Of a DNA stretch of 64,000 bases, positions 1-10,778 are shown in pieces (the first letter of the stretch is position 1; every line of letters starts with the position of its first letter). Source of the stretch: Yamagishiella unicocca (taxonomy: Eukaryota; Chlorophyta; Chlorophyceae; Chlamydomonadales; Volvocaceae); contig BDSL01000076.1 in NCBI GenBank assembly GCA_003116995.1, forward strand, positions 476,796-540,795. The letters are read 5' to 3'. The position numbers and the translations under genes were made by a program. Under the pieces are notes generated by a model. That model was not told the DNA's origin and searched no databases. It worked only from the letters and a program-made list of their open reading frames with translations.

Positions 1-3000
1 TACCGTGGGTTACCAAACAGCTAAGCTGGGCAGCGCACCTCCGCAGCAGCCCGCGCCATTTGTACCCGCAACACCAGCAGCGCCAGCGGCGGCCACGGCG
101 CCCGCACCACCGGCTCCGGCAGCACCGGCTCCGCCGGCTCCGCTGCCCCCTGGCAAGCCGCAGGCGTTTCACCTCATCGTGCCGCGCCTGGGTAACGCGG
201 AGACCCACGACCAGGTGGGTCGGGGGAGCGGGGGGCAGAGGCGCGGAGAGCGGGGGAGACTGGGAGTGCCGGGAGTGCTAGGAGGGGCAAGGTGAACGGT
301 TGGACGTGGGGTTGGGTGCCAGCGTCATGCGAAACTTGGCAGCGGCGGCGGCATCAGGTGTGGCAAGGATTCGCTCCCCAAGCCGCGTCCCGGGTATTCA
401 CGGCTTTTCCTTCGCACTACCTCCCCCCCGCCCTCGGATTGTCGGCCGTGGATTCACGGATTCTCTTATCAACCCCCCCCCCCCGCCCTGCCCCTGGTTC
501 CCGCAGGCGGCTGCCGACGTGATTGCAACACTGCACAGCGCCGGAACCGACAAGCTGGTAACAGCAGTCGATGTACGTGAGGAGGGGGATAGCGAGGAAA
601 GCGGGGAGCCGAAGAGATGCATGTTGGGTGGGAACCGTCTACTTGGCTGCGCACTGGGACTTCTAATAGGGTTTACCAGGCCCGCGCCGAACCCGCGGCT
701 GTGGGTGCATCGGGCTGCCCAGGACAGAGGGAGACGGGGCCGGCCGCACCGGGCAACACATTCGCAGGGCCTGAAGCGGGTAACCCCGAGCAGGGATGCG
801 GAGGGGTCCAGGGAGGGGTTACCCCTGGCAGGGATGCGGAGGGATCCAGGGAGGAGGAAGGGAAGCTGCAACGACCTCATGTCCAACAGCCTCCGTCTGA
901 CGGATGAGGGTGAGAGCCAGGGCCAGGGCCAGGGCCAGGGCCAGGGCCAGGGCCAGGGCCAGGGCCAGGGCCAGGGCCAGGGCCCCGCATTAGGGTCCAT
1001 GGCGGCTACGGTTGTGGAGCGCCCGAGGTCAGCAGCGCGCAGCACACAGGTTACGTTTGTGCATCGCACTGGAACCAGCAAGGTCGGTGTGTCTGACCTG
1101 ATCAGCGCGGTCTGGTTGCTGGCCGCTATAACGGGCCGGCTTCGTCTCTCTCACACGACTGCCTCGCCCTGCCTCGCCTTAAGCGTGGAAGGCGTGGTGG
1201 CCGTGGTCAGTCCTGCCGGCCGCCTCGCCGCCTATCTTTTGCCAGCTCTCGTTTCCCTTCCCTTTCTGCAATCGCGCGACGTGGGCCGAACTAAAGAGAA
1301 GCAAAACTCTCTTGTTTTCAGAACTTCGTGCGCTCTTGTGCATGTAGGACCTGGTGGGAGCGTTCGAGCAGCACGTGTTCGACAACCCCGAGGTCATCGC
1401 GTCCACCACCGGAGTGGTAAGAGCAGAGGGGAGAATGGGAGGGGGAGAAGAGGGAGCGCCAGGGTTTTTACCTGTTGACACGCCATTTTGAAAAGCGATA
1501 AGGAAGCTGGCTTGGGGGGAAGGGAAGGGGGTTACAAGGGCCATCAGGGGGTGCGTGAGGGTGGTGTCTAGGTCCCGAGTTGGCGTGCACCCGCTGATCT
1601 GCCGAGACTCGTTCCGCCGCTCCCTCCCGCTCCGCCGCCTTGCCCCTCGCCCTGCCGTACAGATGCCGTACATGTTGCTGTACAGCCGGTTGTCGGGCGA
1701 CCTGCAGTTGAAGGTTCGGGACCGCATGGTCTCCAAGGTGGGACCCTTTCTCCCTCCCCCGCCCACACCCTATATGTGTCCGAAGGCAATGCGCCAGCCC
1801 TCCTATCTATGTCGTCTGGTTTTCATGCCCCCCCACCCCCAAGTTTGCCGGTAGTGAGTCCCAGTGCTCCAGCATGCGCCCACAAAATCGGTGTCCGACG
1901 ACCATGCGCCAACTATCCTGTCCTTATCGCGTAAACGGTTTCTAGTAAACAAATGAATGGTCCAGCGTTACAAGGAACACCTTCAAACTACACTACGATT
2001 ACAAGCCCATCACCACTCAGCGTTCCCCTATGGGGAAAAGAAGGCTCCCCCCTCCCCCCACACACGCACTTGCACCCCCCCCACACACACACGTACACCT
2101 GATGCATTTTCTAATCGGCTCTGATACATTTTCACCAGTGCCGACGCATTTTTACCCGTTTTTCTCATACCAAGCCACACCTGGTGCCAGTTGCGCTACC
2201 TCTTGCGTTCCTCTCCCCGCGCTCGTGCTTCGCTGTCGCCAGTCCCGGTTCACATGGTTTGCCTCTTTCCCCCTCCGCCGCCTCCTCTCGTTTCGGGTTC
2301 ACGGCATTCCGCTTGCCTCCGCTTGCCGCATTCACTGCGCCCCTCCGCTCGGCTCACGGCTTTCCTCCCCGCCCCCCACCCCGCCTTACCCGCCTCCTGC
2401 CCCTCCCCCCCCCAGATCCTCACCGCCCTCGCCCGCAAGCGCCCCCCGTCCACCACCGACCGCGCCCCCTTCTTCGCCTACGCGGATGCCTTCGCGACGC
2501 TCGTCAAGTTCGATGCAGTGCCCATGGAAGGTGGGCCACGGCTCCAGGGAGGGCATGGAGTGGTGGTGGAAGGGAGGGAACCATCCCCGCGCATCCTTAT
2601 CCTGGTGGCAAGGCATCGAAAATACGAACACGCCGAAGCACCGGAATGTACTTCCATACCCCCGTACTTGAACACAAAAGGGCGTAGCGGTAAATCGACA
2701 AGCAAAGGCGCCCTTGCCGGGGTGCAAGTCTGTTTTTTGTGCGTAGGGTCGTGTTTGTTTTTGCGGTTCGCGATCCTCTGCCCCCTCCTCATGCGAATCC
2801 CACCCGCCCGCTCCTTCGCAGGTGCGGTGCAGTCCCTCAGCAGGCTACTCATGAAGCCCGAGACCCGGTGTGCCGGAGTAACCATGCTGGGCAAGACGGT
2901 GGAGTACTGCGGGGAGCAGGTGCGGGCGGGGATTCGGTAAGGTTTAGAGGTTTAGGGAGTTAGGGTTTTTAGGGTTTTAGGGAGCAGGGTTACAACGGTG

Positions 3001-6000
3001 GGGCGGGGATGGAGTGCGGCACGGCGCCGCGTGGATGAAGCTTCGGTTCGGTGCTGCAGGGGAAGGAGAAGGGAAGCGAATGTGCAAGCAGAGGCGGCGT
3101 GGGCAGTCTAGTGGTAGCCGGATCGGTGCGGCTGGACGCCTGGGGGGTGGGGCCAAGGGCGGAGGGCTCGGGCGCTCGTACCCTTCCGGTGCCGACAAGG
3201 ACACAACCCTCAACTACCCAACTCCCAACCGCTTTGACGGCGGCCCAACCGCAGCTGCTTCGCGTCCCGGAGACCCACCTTGCGGCTCTGTGGAGCGCGC
3301 TGGACAGCGTCAAGGAGGATGCCTTCCAGTACGACCTGAAGTACATCAACCAGTCGCTGGTACGGAAAGTGCACGACAGATGGGACATTGTACGACAGAC
3401 CCCACGTCGCGTGGACCGGCCGGCGCTCCAGCCCTGCGTCCTGCCCAGCCTCGCCCGGCCCCGATAACCAACCCGCCTTCCCCCTCCCCTCTCCTGCCAC
3501 CTCTGCAGGACGCCCTTATCCCCCCCGGCGCGCAGCGACCCGGAATGGTGACCCCGCCCGGCGGTGCCCCCGCCGCCGCCCCCGCTGCCCCAGCCGCCGC
3601 GCCGGCCGTGTCGATCGGCGGCGCTGGCCCTGGTGCCGGTGTGGTCCACGGACCCACGCCCACCGCCCTCGCGCACGTGGGCTGTTACTCGGGTCACCAG
3701 GCCACCGTGTTCACCCTGTGCTACGACGCGGCGCACATGCAGCTCACCAGCGGAGGGCAGGACGGGCAGCTGCTGGTGTGGGGTCAGGACGGAACGCCCG
3801 TCAGCAGGTGGGGTTTAGGGTCTAGGGTTTTAGGGTTTTATGATGACCAGGCCTGGAGCGGGGAAGGTCGGGGGAACAGTGAAGGGGCTCGAAGGTCGGG
3901 GGAACAGTGAAGGGGCTCGATGATTGGGTGTTTGGACAACCGGGGGTGAGAGACGGCAGAGCTCCGAGTTGGCTGTGAAAGGGAAGGGAGGGTACTTGGA
4001 GCTCCAGGGGTGGGTTCGGGTTATCCTCAACAGACGGACCGTCCCCCTGCCCTCCACCTGGCGGGCCCCCCCCCTCCTGGACAGGCTCGACGTCTCCTCC
4101 CACTACATCTGCTCGATCGACATCCTGCCGAGCTCCGGAACCCTCCTAACCGCTGCCGTACCGGTCACCCACGGCCAGGATCCCGGCCAAGAGCCGCCTT
4201 GCATCCTGGCCTTCACGCCGCCTGCCGATACCGCTCCCGGAGCTCCCCGCCTGGGGCCGTGGACACCGCGAGGCCGGATGTACGGCCCCAACCGCGGTCT
4301 CATCAGCTTCGTACGGGCGCTGGGGGGCGACGGTGACGTGATCGCCATGGGAGAAAACACGGCGGCCGGAGCTAACGGGCAGCCGTTGCCAAGCCGGGTA
4401 GGGCCCTATGTGTGTGGCTGCGTTTGTCAGGTGGCCGCTGAATGTGGACATCGGCAGAGGGGGTGTCAAATTGACAGGGCAGGGAGCGAGGGGCCGTGGA
4501 GAGAGGGTTTTGGGTGAGGAAGGATCTGGGCGGTCTTAGGCCTAACCGCCCGTCACAACCGCCTAACCGCCGAAACCACGTGCTTTTTCTATGCGTTCTA
4601 CCTTCACCGCTGCCTCTAAAACCCCGGCTCCCAGCCCCCCTCCTCGAGTAACCGGTCATTTTATGTCCTCCCCCCCCCCCCAGCAACCCACCTCAACGCA
4701 CGCCGCCTCCCCTCTTGGCGTGACTCGCAGGACCTGGTGTGCCTGTACGACGTCTCCCGGGGGGCCCCCCTGGAGCAGATGACGCCGCTGACCGTGTACG
4801 CGGAGCACACCAACATGGTCACGTGCGCAGCACCCTGGCACGCCAACCCCAATGTGTTTGTGTCCGGCGGGCAAGACGCGTCGGTGCTCGTGTGGGACCG
4901 CAGGACGTCGCAGAGCGTGGGCAGCTTCGGCGCGTTGGACGTCGCCAAGGGTCGTGTGATGGTGTGTTGAGCGGGGAGGGAGGGGAGGGTGCACGGAGAT
5001 CGTGTGATGGTGCGTTGAGCGGGGAGGGAGGGGAGGGTGCACGGAGATCGTGTGATGGTGCGTTGAGCGGGGAGGGAGGGGAGGGTGCACGGAGATCGTG
5101 TGATGGTGCGTTGAGCGGGGAGGGAGGGGAGGGTGCACCGAGATCGTGTGTGGTGCGTTGACCGGGGAGGGAGGGGAGGTCGTGTGTGGTGCGTTGACCG
5201 GGGAGGGAGGGAGGGTGCAACGAGGAGATTGTGTAGAACTAAGCCTGGGAAATTGGATTCGCGGGCTGGGGCGGAACAACTTGGGCTGCTGTGGGGAGTC
5301 GTAAGGCTGTTCAAGAATGCCGCCTGCGATGCGTGGTTGATGTCCCGGCGCCCCTTCTTCCGACATACGACCTCCGACTTGTAGTTTCTTCAACCAAGTC
5401 CTCCAGCATGCATCTCCAAGCGTCTGTCCTCAACGGTTCTTCTTTCGTACACGGGTTTTTCTTTCTTTGCAACCTCCCCTTACTCGTTCCGGTCCCCATC
5501 CCGATCCTCTCATCACCACGTCCAGCACCCTCTTCGCCCATGCACATGCGTTCCCTGTCCTGAATGCAACCGTCTTCCCCTCCTTCTTGCATGTGTAAGA
5601 CACATGCTTTTCTTACCTCCTCCTTCTCGAGTCACTGCCGTCCTCGGAACCACGACCCGGACTACGACACGCCTCAACGACGGGGTCTGCCGTACGCACG
5701 CTCTTCCCTACCGCCCAAACCCCTCAAAACCCCGCCCTCTTCCCCCTTCCCCCCTCGCTGCCATCAGGCCCACCAGGACATGGTGACGTGTCTGGACACC
5801 ACTGACAACCTGCTGCTGAGCACTTGTGAGTCGCCGCGGACCGCAGCGGACAGAGCTTAGCGGGCAGGCAGGGGGCAGGGACGTCCTCCTGAGATGCTAG
5901 GTGGTCGCAATTATGGCAATGCTAATCTTTGTAATGAGTGACAATGCAAACCTTAGTGATTGATGACAATGCAAATCTTAGTAATTGATGACAATCCTAA

Positions 6001-6900
6001 TCTTAGTAATTGATGACAATCCTAATCTTGGTAGTTGTCGCTAATGATACCCCACGCGGTGCTTCCTTCTGCGCAGCCATGGACAGGAGCTTGTCCATCT
6101 GGGACTTCCGGCAGCTCAGCATGACCCACGGGTCGGCCTACGGGGCGCTGGTTAAGCTGCAGATCGACGGCCAGCCCACCCTCAAGGTAGGCCCTTTTAC
6201 GCGTGACCCTACCACCCCCCCGCCTCAGCGCCCTCCCTGGCGCCTGTTGCTGCTGTCGCCGCCATCTTGCGCCTGCAGTCACCGATCAAATCCCACCACC
6301 TACGATACCCTGCCGCCCATTCTGTTCCGCGCCCCCCGCCAGGTCGCGGTCACTGGAGCGCCACACTCGCGGCTGGCGGCCATCAGCACAGGCCAAGGTA
6401 GCGGGGACTCCCGTTGGGGTGGAGTGGGTGGGCGGGTTTGGGGCTCTGGGGAGGCGGAAGTGGCAGCTGGTCTGTTGCCTGCTGCATAACTCGTGGGTCA
6501 TGCAAGGTGCGCGACCATACACACGCGGCTTAGCCCGACACGCCCCTGCCACGTCAGCCCGCTGCATTGTTGCCTCAAGACCCTGCATCGCCGTCTCCGC
6601 CTCAGCTCCGACACCCGGGACACGGACTCAACCCACCAACTCCTTCCCTCCTCCCTCCTCTCATCTGTTTTCCCCTCTCTCTTAAACCCTAAAATCCCAA
6701 TCCCAGGCCTGTACGTGATGGACTTCACCAACATGACCGCGCCCGCCACGCTCATCGCGCCGCCGCTGCCCGAGGGCCGCCCCTTCAAGTACTACCACGA
6801 CATTCGCTGGGCGGGAGGCGCCGGCGGCCCCGGCCAGCCGCTGCTGTTCGGCGCCTCGGACGACCCGCGCATCGACGTGTTCGCACTCAGCTTCGCATGA
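1..6900 (+). CDS. WD40-repeat protein with helical N-terminal region (5' partial)
   Basis: Multi-exon gene; no in-frame ATG precedes the first coding stretch, so the start lies outside the window. Exons by splice sites and phase: 1-214, 507-572, 1348-1416, 1663-1737, 2416-2530, 2822-2919, 3255-3359, 3509-3807, 4085-4397, 4731-4961, 5768-5825, 6077-6186, 6343-6397, 6707-6900 (TGA 6898-6900). An Ala/Pro-rich leader is followed by a helical region (exons 2-7) and then WD40 blades: GHQATVFTLCYD...GGQDGQLLVWG, HTNMVTCAAPWH...SGGQDASVLVWDRRT, HQDMVTCLDT...MDRSLSIWDFR. WD40 proteins are beta-propeller scaffolds; the helical part suggests an adaptor, but I do not recognise the orthologue. The donor at 4961 was chosen because only it keeps phase with 5768. 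Introns hold several tandem repeats. Family call firm, exact exons fairly sure. Confidence 0.8.
914..983. repeat. CCAGGG hexamer microsatellite
   Basis: About eleven perfect copies of the hexamer ccaggg in the intron 573-1347 of the WD40 gene. It stays open in several frames and creates spurious Gln-Gly and Trp-Pro reading frames on both strands. Confidence 0.9.
2940..2988 (+). repeat. Telomere-like TTTAGGG/TTTTAGGG tract in intron
   Basis: Runs of ttagg, tttaggg and ttttaggg begin about 20 bases after the splice donor at 2920. A second tract lies at 3810-3840, just after the donor at 3808, and a complementary ccctaaaa lies at 6686-6694 near the acceptor at 6706. TTTTAGGG is the telomere unit known from Chlamydomonas; these are short interstitial versions. 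Confidence 0.7.
4951..5220. repeat. 48-bp minisatellite starting at an exon end
   Basis: Roughly five copies of a 48-bp unit (tcgtgtgatggtgcgttgag, then a G-rich gggagggagggg stretch and tgcacggaga); the last copies are shortened. The first copy overlaps the last codons of the upstream exon and contains the donor used at 4961/4962, so each further copy carries a near-identical potential donor (atg/gtgcgt). Confidence 0.9.
5361..5474 (-). repeat. Dispersed intronic repeat, copy 1
   Basis: About 110 bp in the intron 4962-5767 of the WD40 gene. Hallmarks on the + strand: cgacatacgacctccgactt, tcaaccaagtcctccagc, gcgtctgtcctcaacggttc, tttcgtacacgggttttt and a terminal ttgcaacc. Related copies lie in introns of the coiled-coil gene (21299, 21916, 23697, 24064). 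No coding capacity. Strand here means its orientation relative to an arbitrary sense in which the ttgcaa end comes first. Confidence 0.75.
5920..6034. repeat. 25-bp AT-rich minisatellite
   Basis: Four to five imperfect copies of taattgatgacaatcctaat+cttag inside the WD40-gene intron 5826-6076. It is markedly A/T-richer than its surroundings. Confidence 0.8.
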
Positions 6901-9199
6901 GCATGAGAAGGGCGGGTCGAGGAGGACGGGTCGAGGAGGACGAGGGAGAGGACAACGAGGGAGAGGCGGAGGACAAGGCGATGTGGAAAGGGTTGAGGAG
7001 CAAGCAGGGGAAGGACCAGGGATAACGACGGAAGCCACGGTTCTACTTGCAGCAGCAGAAGTCAGCGGCAGGATGTCAGCAGTGGAAGTGGACCGGCGGG
7101 GTTGGGCGCTAAAGGAACCGAAACACGAGGTCGGAGCTAGGCGCTAGGCGCAGGCGGAAGGGGACGCGCGGGTCGCTGGGTTCGTCAGTGCCGTTCCTCT
7201 TGTACGGGGTCGTTAGTCACGTTCCTCTTGTACGGCTGAGCTAGTCAGTCCCAATCCAGTTTTACGGCCGTGCAGCGTCTGTCAGGGCCGCTACACCCCT
7301 CAGGAGCTCAATGGGTGGGGTAGGCGGCGAAGAGGGCCAGGCCGGGCACGACAGCATCTGTTGATTGATCGTCAATTACTAACGCAAGATGGGTTACATT
7401 AGTTTGCCGCACACAGCTGCAGGTGCACGGGCCTAGCCGCCCTGGCAGTAGCATCCTCGAAATGCCTGCAGAACGATCTCTGCATCCTGTAGCATCTGAT
7501 CATCACAGTCTAACGCGTGCGGCTTCACAACTGCACGTGTGGACTGATTCGGTTCGGTTGGTTGATGTTGTTTGGATAGAGGCGGCATGGCGCCCGTGCT
7601 GGGAGGTACGTGATGTGGCAGTACGGCAATCGGTTGGGCGCCACGTGCTTGGCCCTGGTCCTGCGGGATTCCTTCATGACGTCATCCATTGTTGGCGGGA
7701 GGAATGCGCAGGAGGCCTCAAATGGATGACGAAGACGACCAAGATAAGGATTTCGATGATGGGGATGGGGACGGGGATATCGATGGCGCACGCTGTGCTG
7801 TTCCTATCCGCGTCTGCATGCGGTGGGCGCGTGATAGATGTCTCCAAGAGGCCCGGGCCGAGCCTGGATATGCAGGGGAGCGGCGGGTGACGATGCGTGA
7901 TGGCGGAGCTGTGCCGTATGAAAGCCGTACAAGTACGGCAACGCAGGAGGGCAGCGTCACCACGAACGGCCGCTGGGGCTGCTGTCGGTTGGGTCTCCGT
8001 CGGCGCGACATGAGACGGGCAGTGTGCGATACGTATGCAGTGTGCGATACGGGCGAAGTTGGCACTGTGGACAAAGTGTGTGAAAGGTTGTGCGGTGTGC
8101 GGTGGATACCTTCGGGTTGCTCGCGGGTGTGTGGACTTGCCGCGGACCCTGATACTCAGCAGCGCCGCCACAGCGCTGACTTTCGGACAGGCAAGAGGTC
8201 TCGCTTCTCTGTGGAAGCGAGGCAGAGCCCCGGGGAGCTAGGCGCAAGGAGGGGCCGCTGCCACCGCCCCACAGGGTTGGGTGGGAGGGCTGGAGCCCAA
8301 GTTATTCGTGGTGCTAGCTGCGTGCGTCCATGCCCCCAGAAAACCCTGCCGCAGCAATGTGGGGGGGCGGGCGCGTCCGGTGTCTGTCCGTACGAAGTAG
8401 GGTGCATTGAGCTGGGTGACATGTGTGAAGGCATGGGGCTCTCGGATGGGACGAGATGCGTCCGCTGCTGTCAGGCTGGCTGCCGAGGGCTCTGAGTGCT
8501 GGCTGTTGCGTGGTGCTCAAGGCGGTGGGCTCGGTTCCGGAGCCGGTGCGCGGAGCCGAACAAGCAATGCTGATCCTTTGCCAGCGCGTGTTTGTTGGGT
8601 GCGGACTGTGAACGTCAACACCTGGCACAGTGTGCGTAGCCTTTCAGCTCAGACATGTAAGCGATGGTTCCCAATCATACGCCAACCTTAGTCTAAACGT
8701 TTGGAGCTGGCCAATGACGGCGGGTTGGGTTGCAAGGCGGTTCCGACACCTGCCGACATCGATTGCTGGGGTGAACAGGACCGTATACACATTTACAAGG
8801 GCAGGAACTGCCATGCAGCACTCAGCCGCATTCTATATTAACCCTAAGTCGTACGAAGCGCGCATGTCCGGGCGCACGGCAAGTCATATAGTACATGAAG
8901 TCCCGTCAAGCTGTGTAACCTGTCACCACTGCAGTGCACCACTAGCGTCCTCACCACCTGCGTGCTGCCCCACAGCTGATCCGCCTGACCTGAGGCTCGT
9001 TCCCCTTCACCCCATTTGTCCATCCGCACTTCAAATGCAAGGGGATTGCCGCGACAACAAAAGGCGCCACAAAGCAAACACGCGGCACGCGGCCCGGCCA
9101 GATGCGCTAAACTTCTAGTCATCCTAACCTCTAGCCACTTAAAGCTGTGCGCTGCTTCATCCAGCAGAGCGGCACGGCTCGTGGTCCAGCTGCGCGGCG
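6901..9199. other. Intergenic stretch without a recognisable gene
   Basis: Contains the 3' end of the WD40 gene (no clear TGTAA found) and the probable 3' UTR of the minus-strand gene ending at 9200. Open frames such as 7689-8495 (+) have an Asp-rich then irregular composition, no domain, and frames open on the other strand too; I do not call them genes. Confidence 0.5.
8793..8797 (-). terminator. Candidate poly(A) signal TGTAA
   Basis: ttaca on the + strand reads TGTAA on the minus strand, the usual poly(A) signal of Chlamydomonas and Volvox. It lies about 400 nt downstream of the stop of the small RIIa-like gene. Confidence 0.4.
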
Positions 9200-9409
9200 T
9201 TACATGCCTGTCCGCTTCTGCTCCTCTGACAACCACTTAATCATCCACGTAACTGGTTCTTGTGGCCGCTCGACGAACAAGTCAGCTGTCATCTTCTGCA
9301 GTAGCTCCTGGACTTTGTTGCTGTGGGCATACTCGCGCATCTTCTCATACAGAGGCGTCTGCACTGCGCTGCCGTGCAGAGGCCTAGATTCAGAATATTG
9401 AGTCGACAT
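9200..9409 (-). CDS. Small RIIa/Dpy-30-like docking-domain protein, 69 aa
   Basis: Single exon from ATG (9409-9407, context accATGt) to TAA (9202-9200). A short polar leader of about 18 residues is followed by LYEKMREYAHSNKVQELLQK and PQEPVTWMIKWL, the two-helix pattern (helix, then R/K-P-x-x-P, then a hydrophobic helix) of the RIIa/Dpy-30 dimerisation-docking fold. That fold forms an X-shaped four-helix dimer binding amphipathic helices of AKAP-type partners. In green algae it occurs in radial-spoke and other axonemal proteins and at the N-terminus of flagellar adenylate kinases. The protein ends just after the domain, so it would be a stand-alone dimerisation module. An axonemal role is inference. 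Natural composition and clean stop argue against a chance ORF. Confidence 0.75.
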   Translation of the reverse strand: MSTQYSESRPLHGSAVQTPLYEKMREYAHSNKVQELLQKMTADLFVERPQEPVTWMIKWLSEEQKRTGM

Positions 9410-10033
9410 GGTTGTAAAAGCGTCCTTGAGGCTATTACAGTTGCTTGTTGCAGTCTTCCTTGGAAATTAAATTGACATCAGTTGTAACGTCTGGTGTCTC
9501 AACCCTTTGTATACGGTTTTAGCCTTAGAAATATTAGCCAACGGGTGTATGGCATCGGCGTTGATTTAAGGTGCTGTCGAAGGTTGCACGGATCCACGCG
9601 CGGCTGCCCCATGCAATTTCTTAACTGGGTGAGCTACGCAAACACGACATCATTTAGAAGCTCTAGTTTACTTGTACAACGCTGTAAAAGCGATTATTAT
9701 TACCACCTGCCCGATAGCCAATCCACTTGCGCCGCCGTCTTCCTTACCGAGCCGCGACAGAATAACTCCACACATCACGTGATATCGATTTTGGGACGAA
9801 TGCTCAAGCCAGTATGGCTCGGTTGCAGCAGCGTGACAGAGGGCTGGCGGCGCCGCTGTCCCACGGGCCCTGGACCCCTGCAGGTGGGCGGGTGCGCGCA
9901 CGACCAGGGGCCAATAGGATTAAAGTCACGAGCGGGACGTCACGATCGCAGTGTCCCGCTAGGCAGCGCTAGTACCTCGACACATCACCAAATGCATCTT
10001 GAAATACGTACTTGCGCCCATCCACGCCACGCG

Positions 10034-10747
10034 ATGGCCCCACGGGCCTTCATCAAGCTGCTACTGCCCCCAAGAAACCCTGATCTCCCTACCCCGCCTC
10101 ACCCTCTTCCTCCCCCTCCTCCTCAACCATCACCCACCCTAACACCTCGGCGACCCTCGCCACCACACCCGCGTGCGCCGCAGTTCGCTGGCCAACACCA
10201 TTGCTGCACTGCCGCGGCCACCTCTCCTGCCTCGGTAACTGCCAGCTCCAAAAACTTCCCTCCCGCATCAGCCAATAGGAGCGTCGCCACAGCAGCAGAA
10301 GCGACCGAGGCAGGTGCAGGTGGGACCTCGCGCGGTGAAGGCTCCGGCGGGCCCCCTCCCGGGAGTGCTGATGCACGCTCACGCCGCCACACTGGCCCCT
10401 CACCAAGCAACAGCCGCAGCCTGCCTGGCGGCAGCCGTGGTGACGGCCGTGGCGACGGTGGTGGGCGGGGCAGGGCAGAGCGAAGCGGCGGCGCAGTGCC
10501 CGCTGTGGCGCCGCCGCCCACTACTGACTCCGACGAGGCCCAGTCGCAAGCCGCCGCAGGCCGCACCCTCAACCGGCAACTGCAGGACGCCAGGACCTCC
10601 CAGCAGCTGCAGCAGCTGCTCCGAGACCAAAACCCTGACGCGTTGACCGCGGTCAACATCGCAACTGCGTGGGTGCGCTTGGGGAATATTCGGTCGGCGC
10701 GTCCGGCGGATCACGCTGCCAAAGCCGGCGCCTCCGCCGGCGGTGGC

Positions 10748-10778
<31 letters not shown>

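Noticed and set aside
300..1478. 392-codon plus-strand frame
   Set aside because: Runs through introns of the WD40 gene and is held open by the CCAGGG hexamer; contains no domain.
4656..5393. Minus-strand Pro/His/Thr repeat protein
   Set aside because: Antisense reading of the 48-bp intronic minisatellite in the WD40 gene.
7689..8495. 268-codon plus-strand frame
   Set aside because: Asp-rich start then irregular Cys/Arg-rich composition, no domain, competing frames open on both strands.
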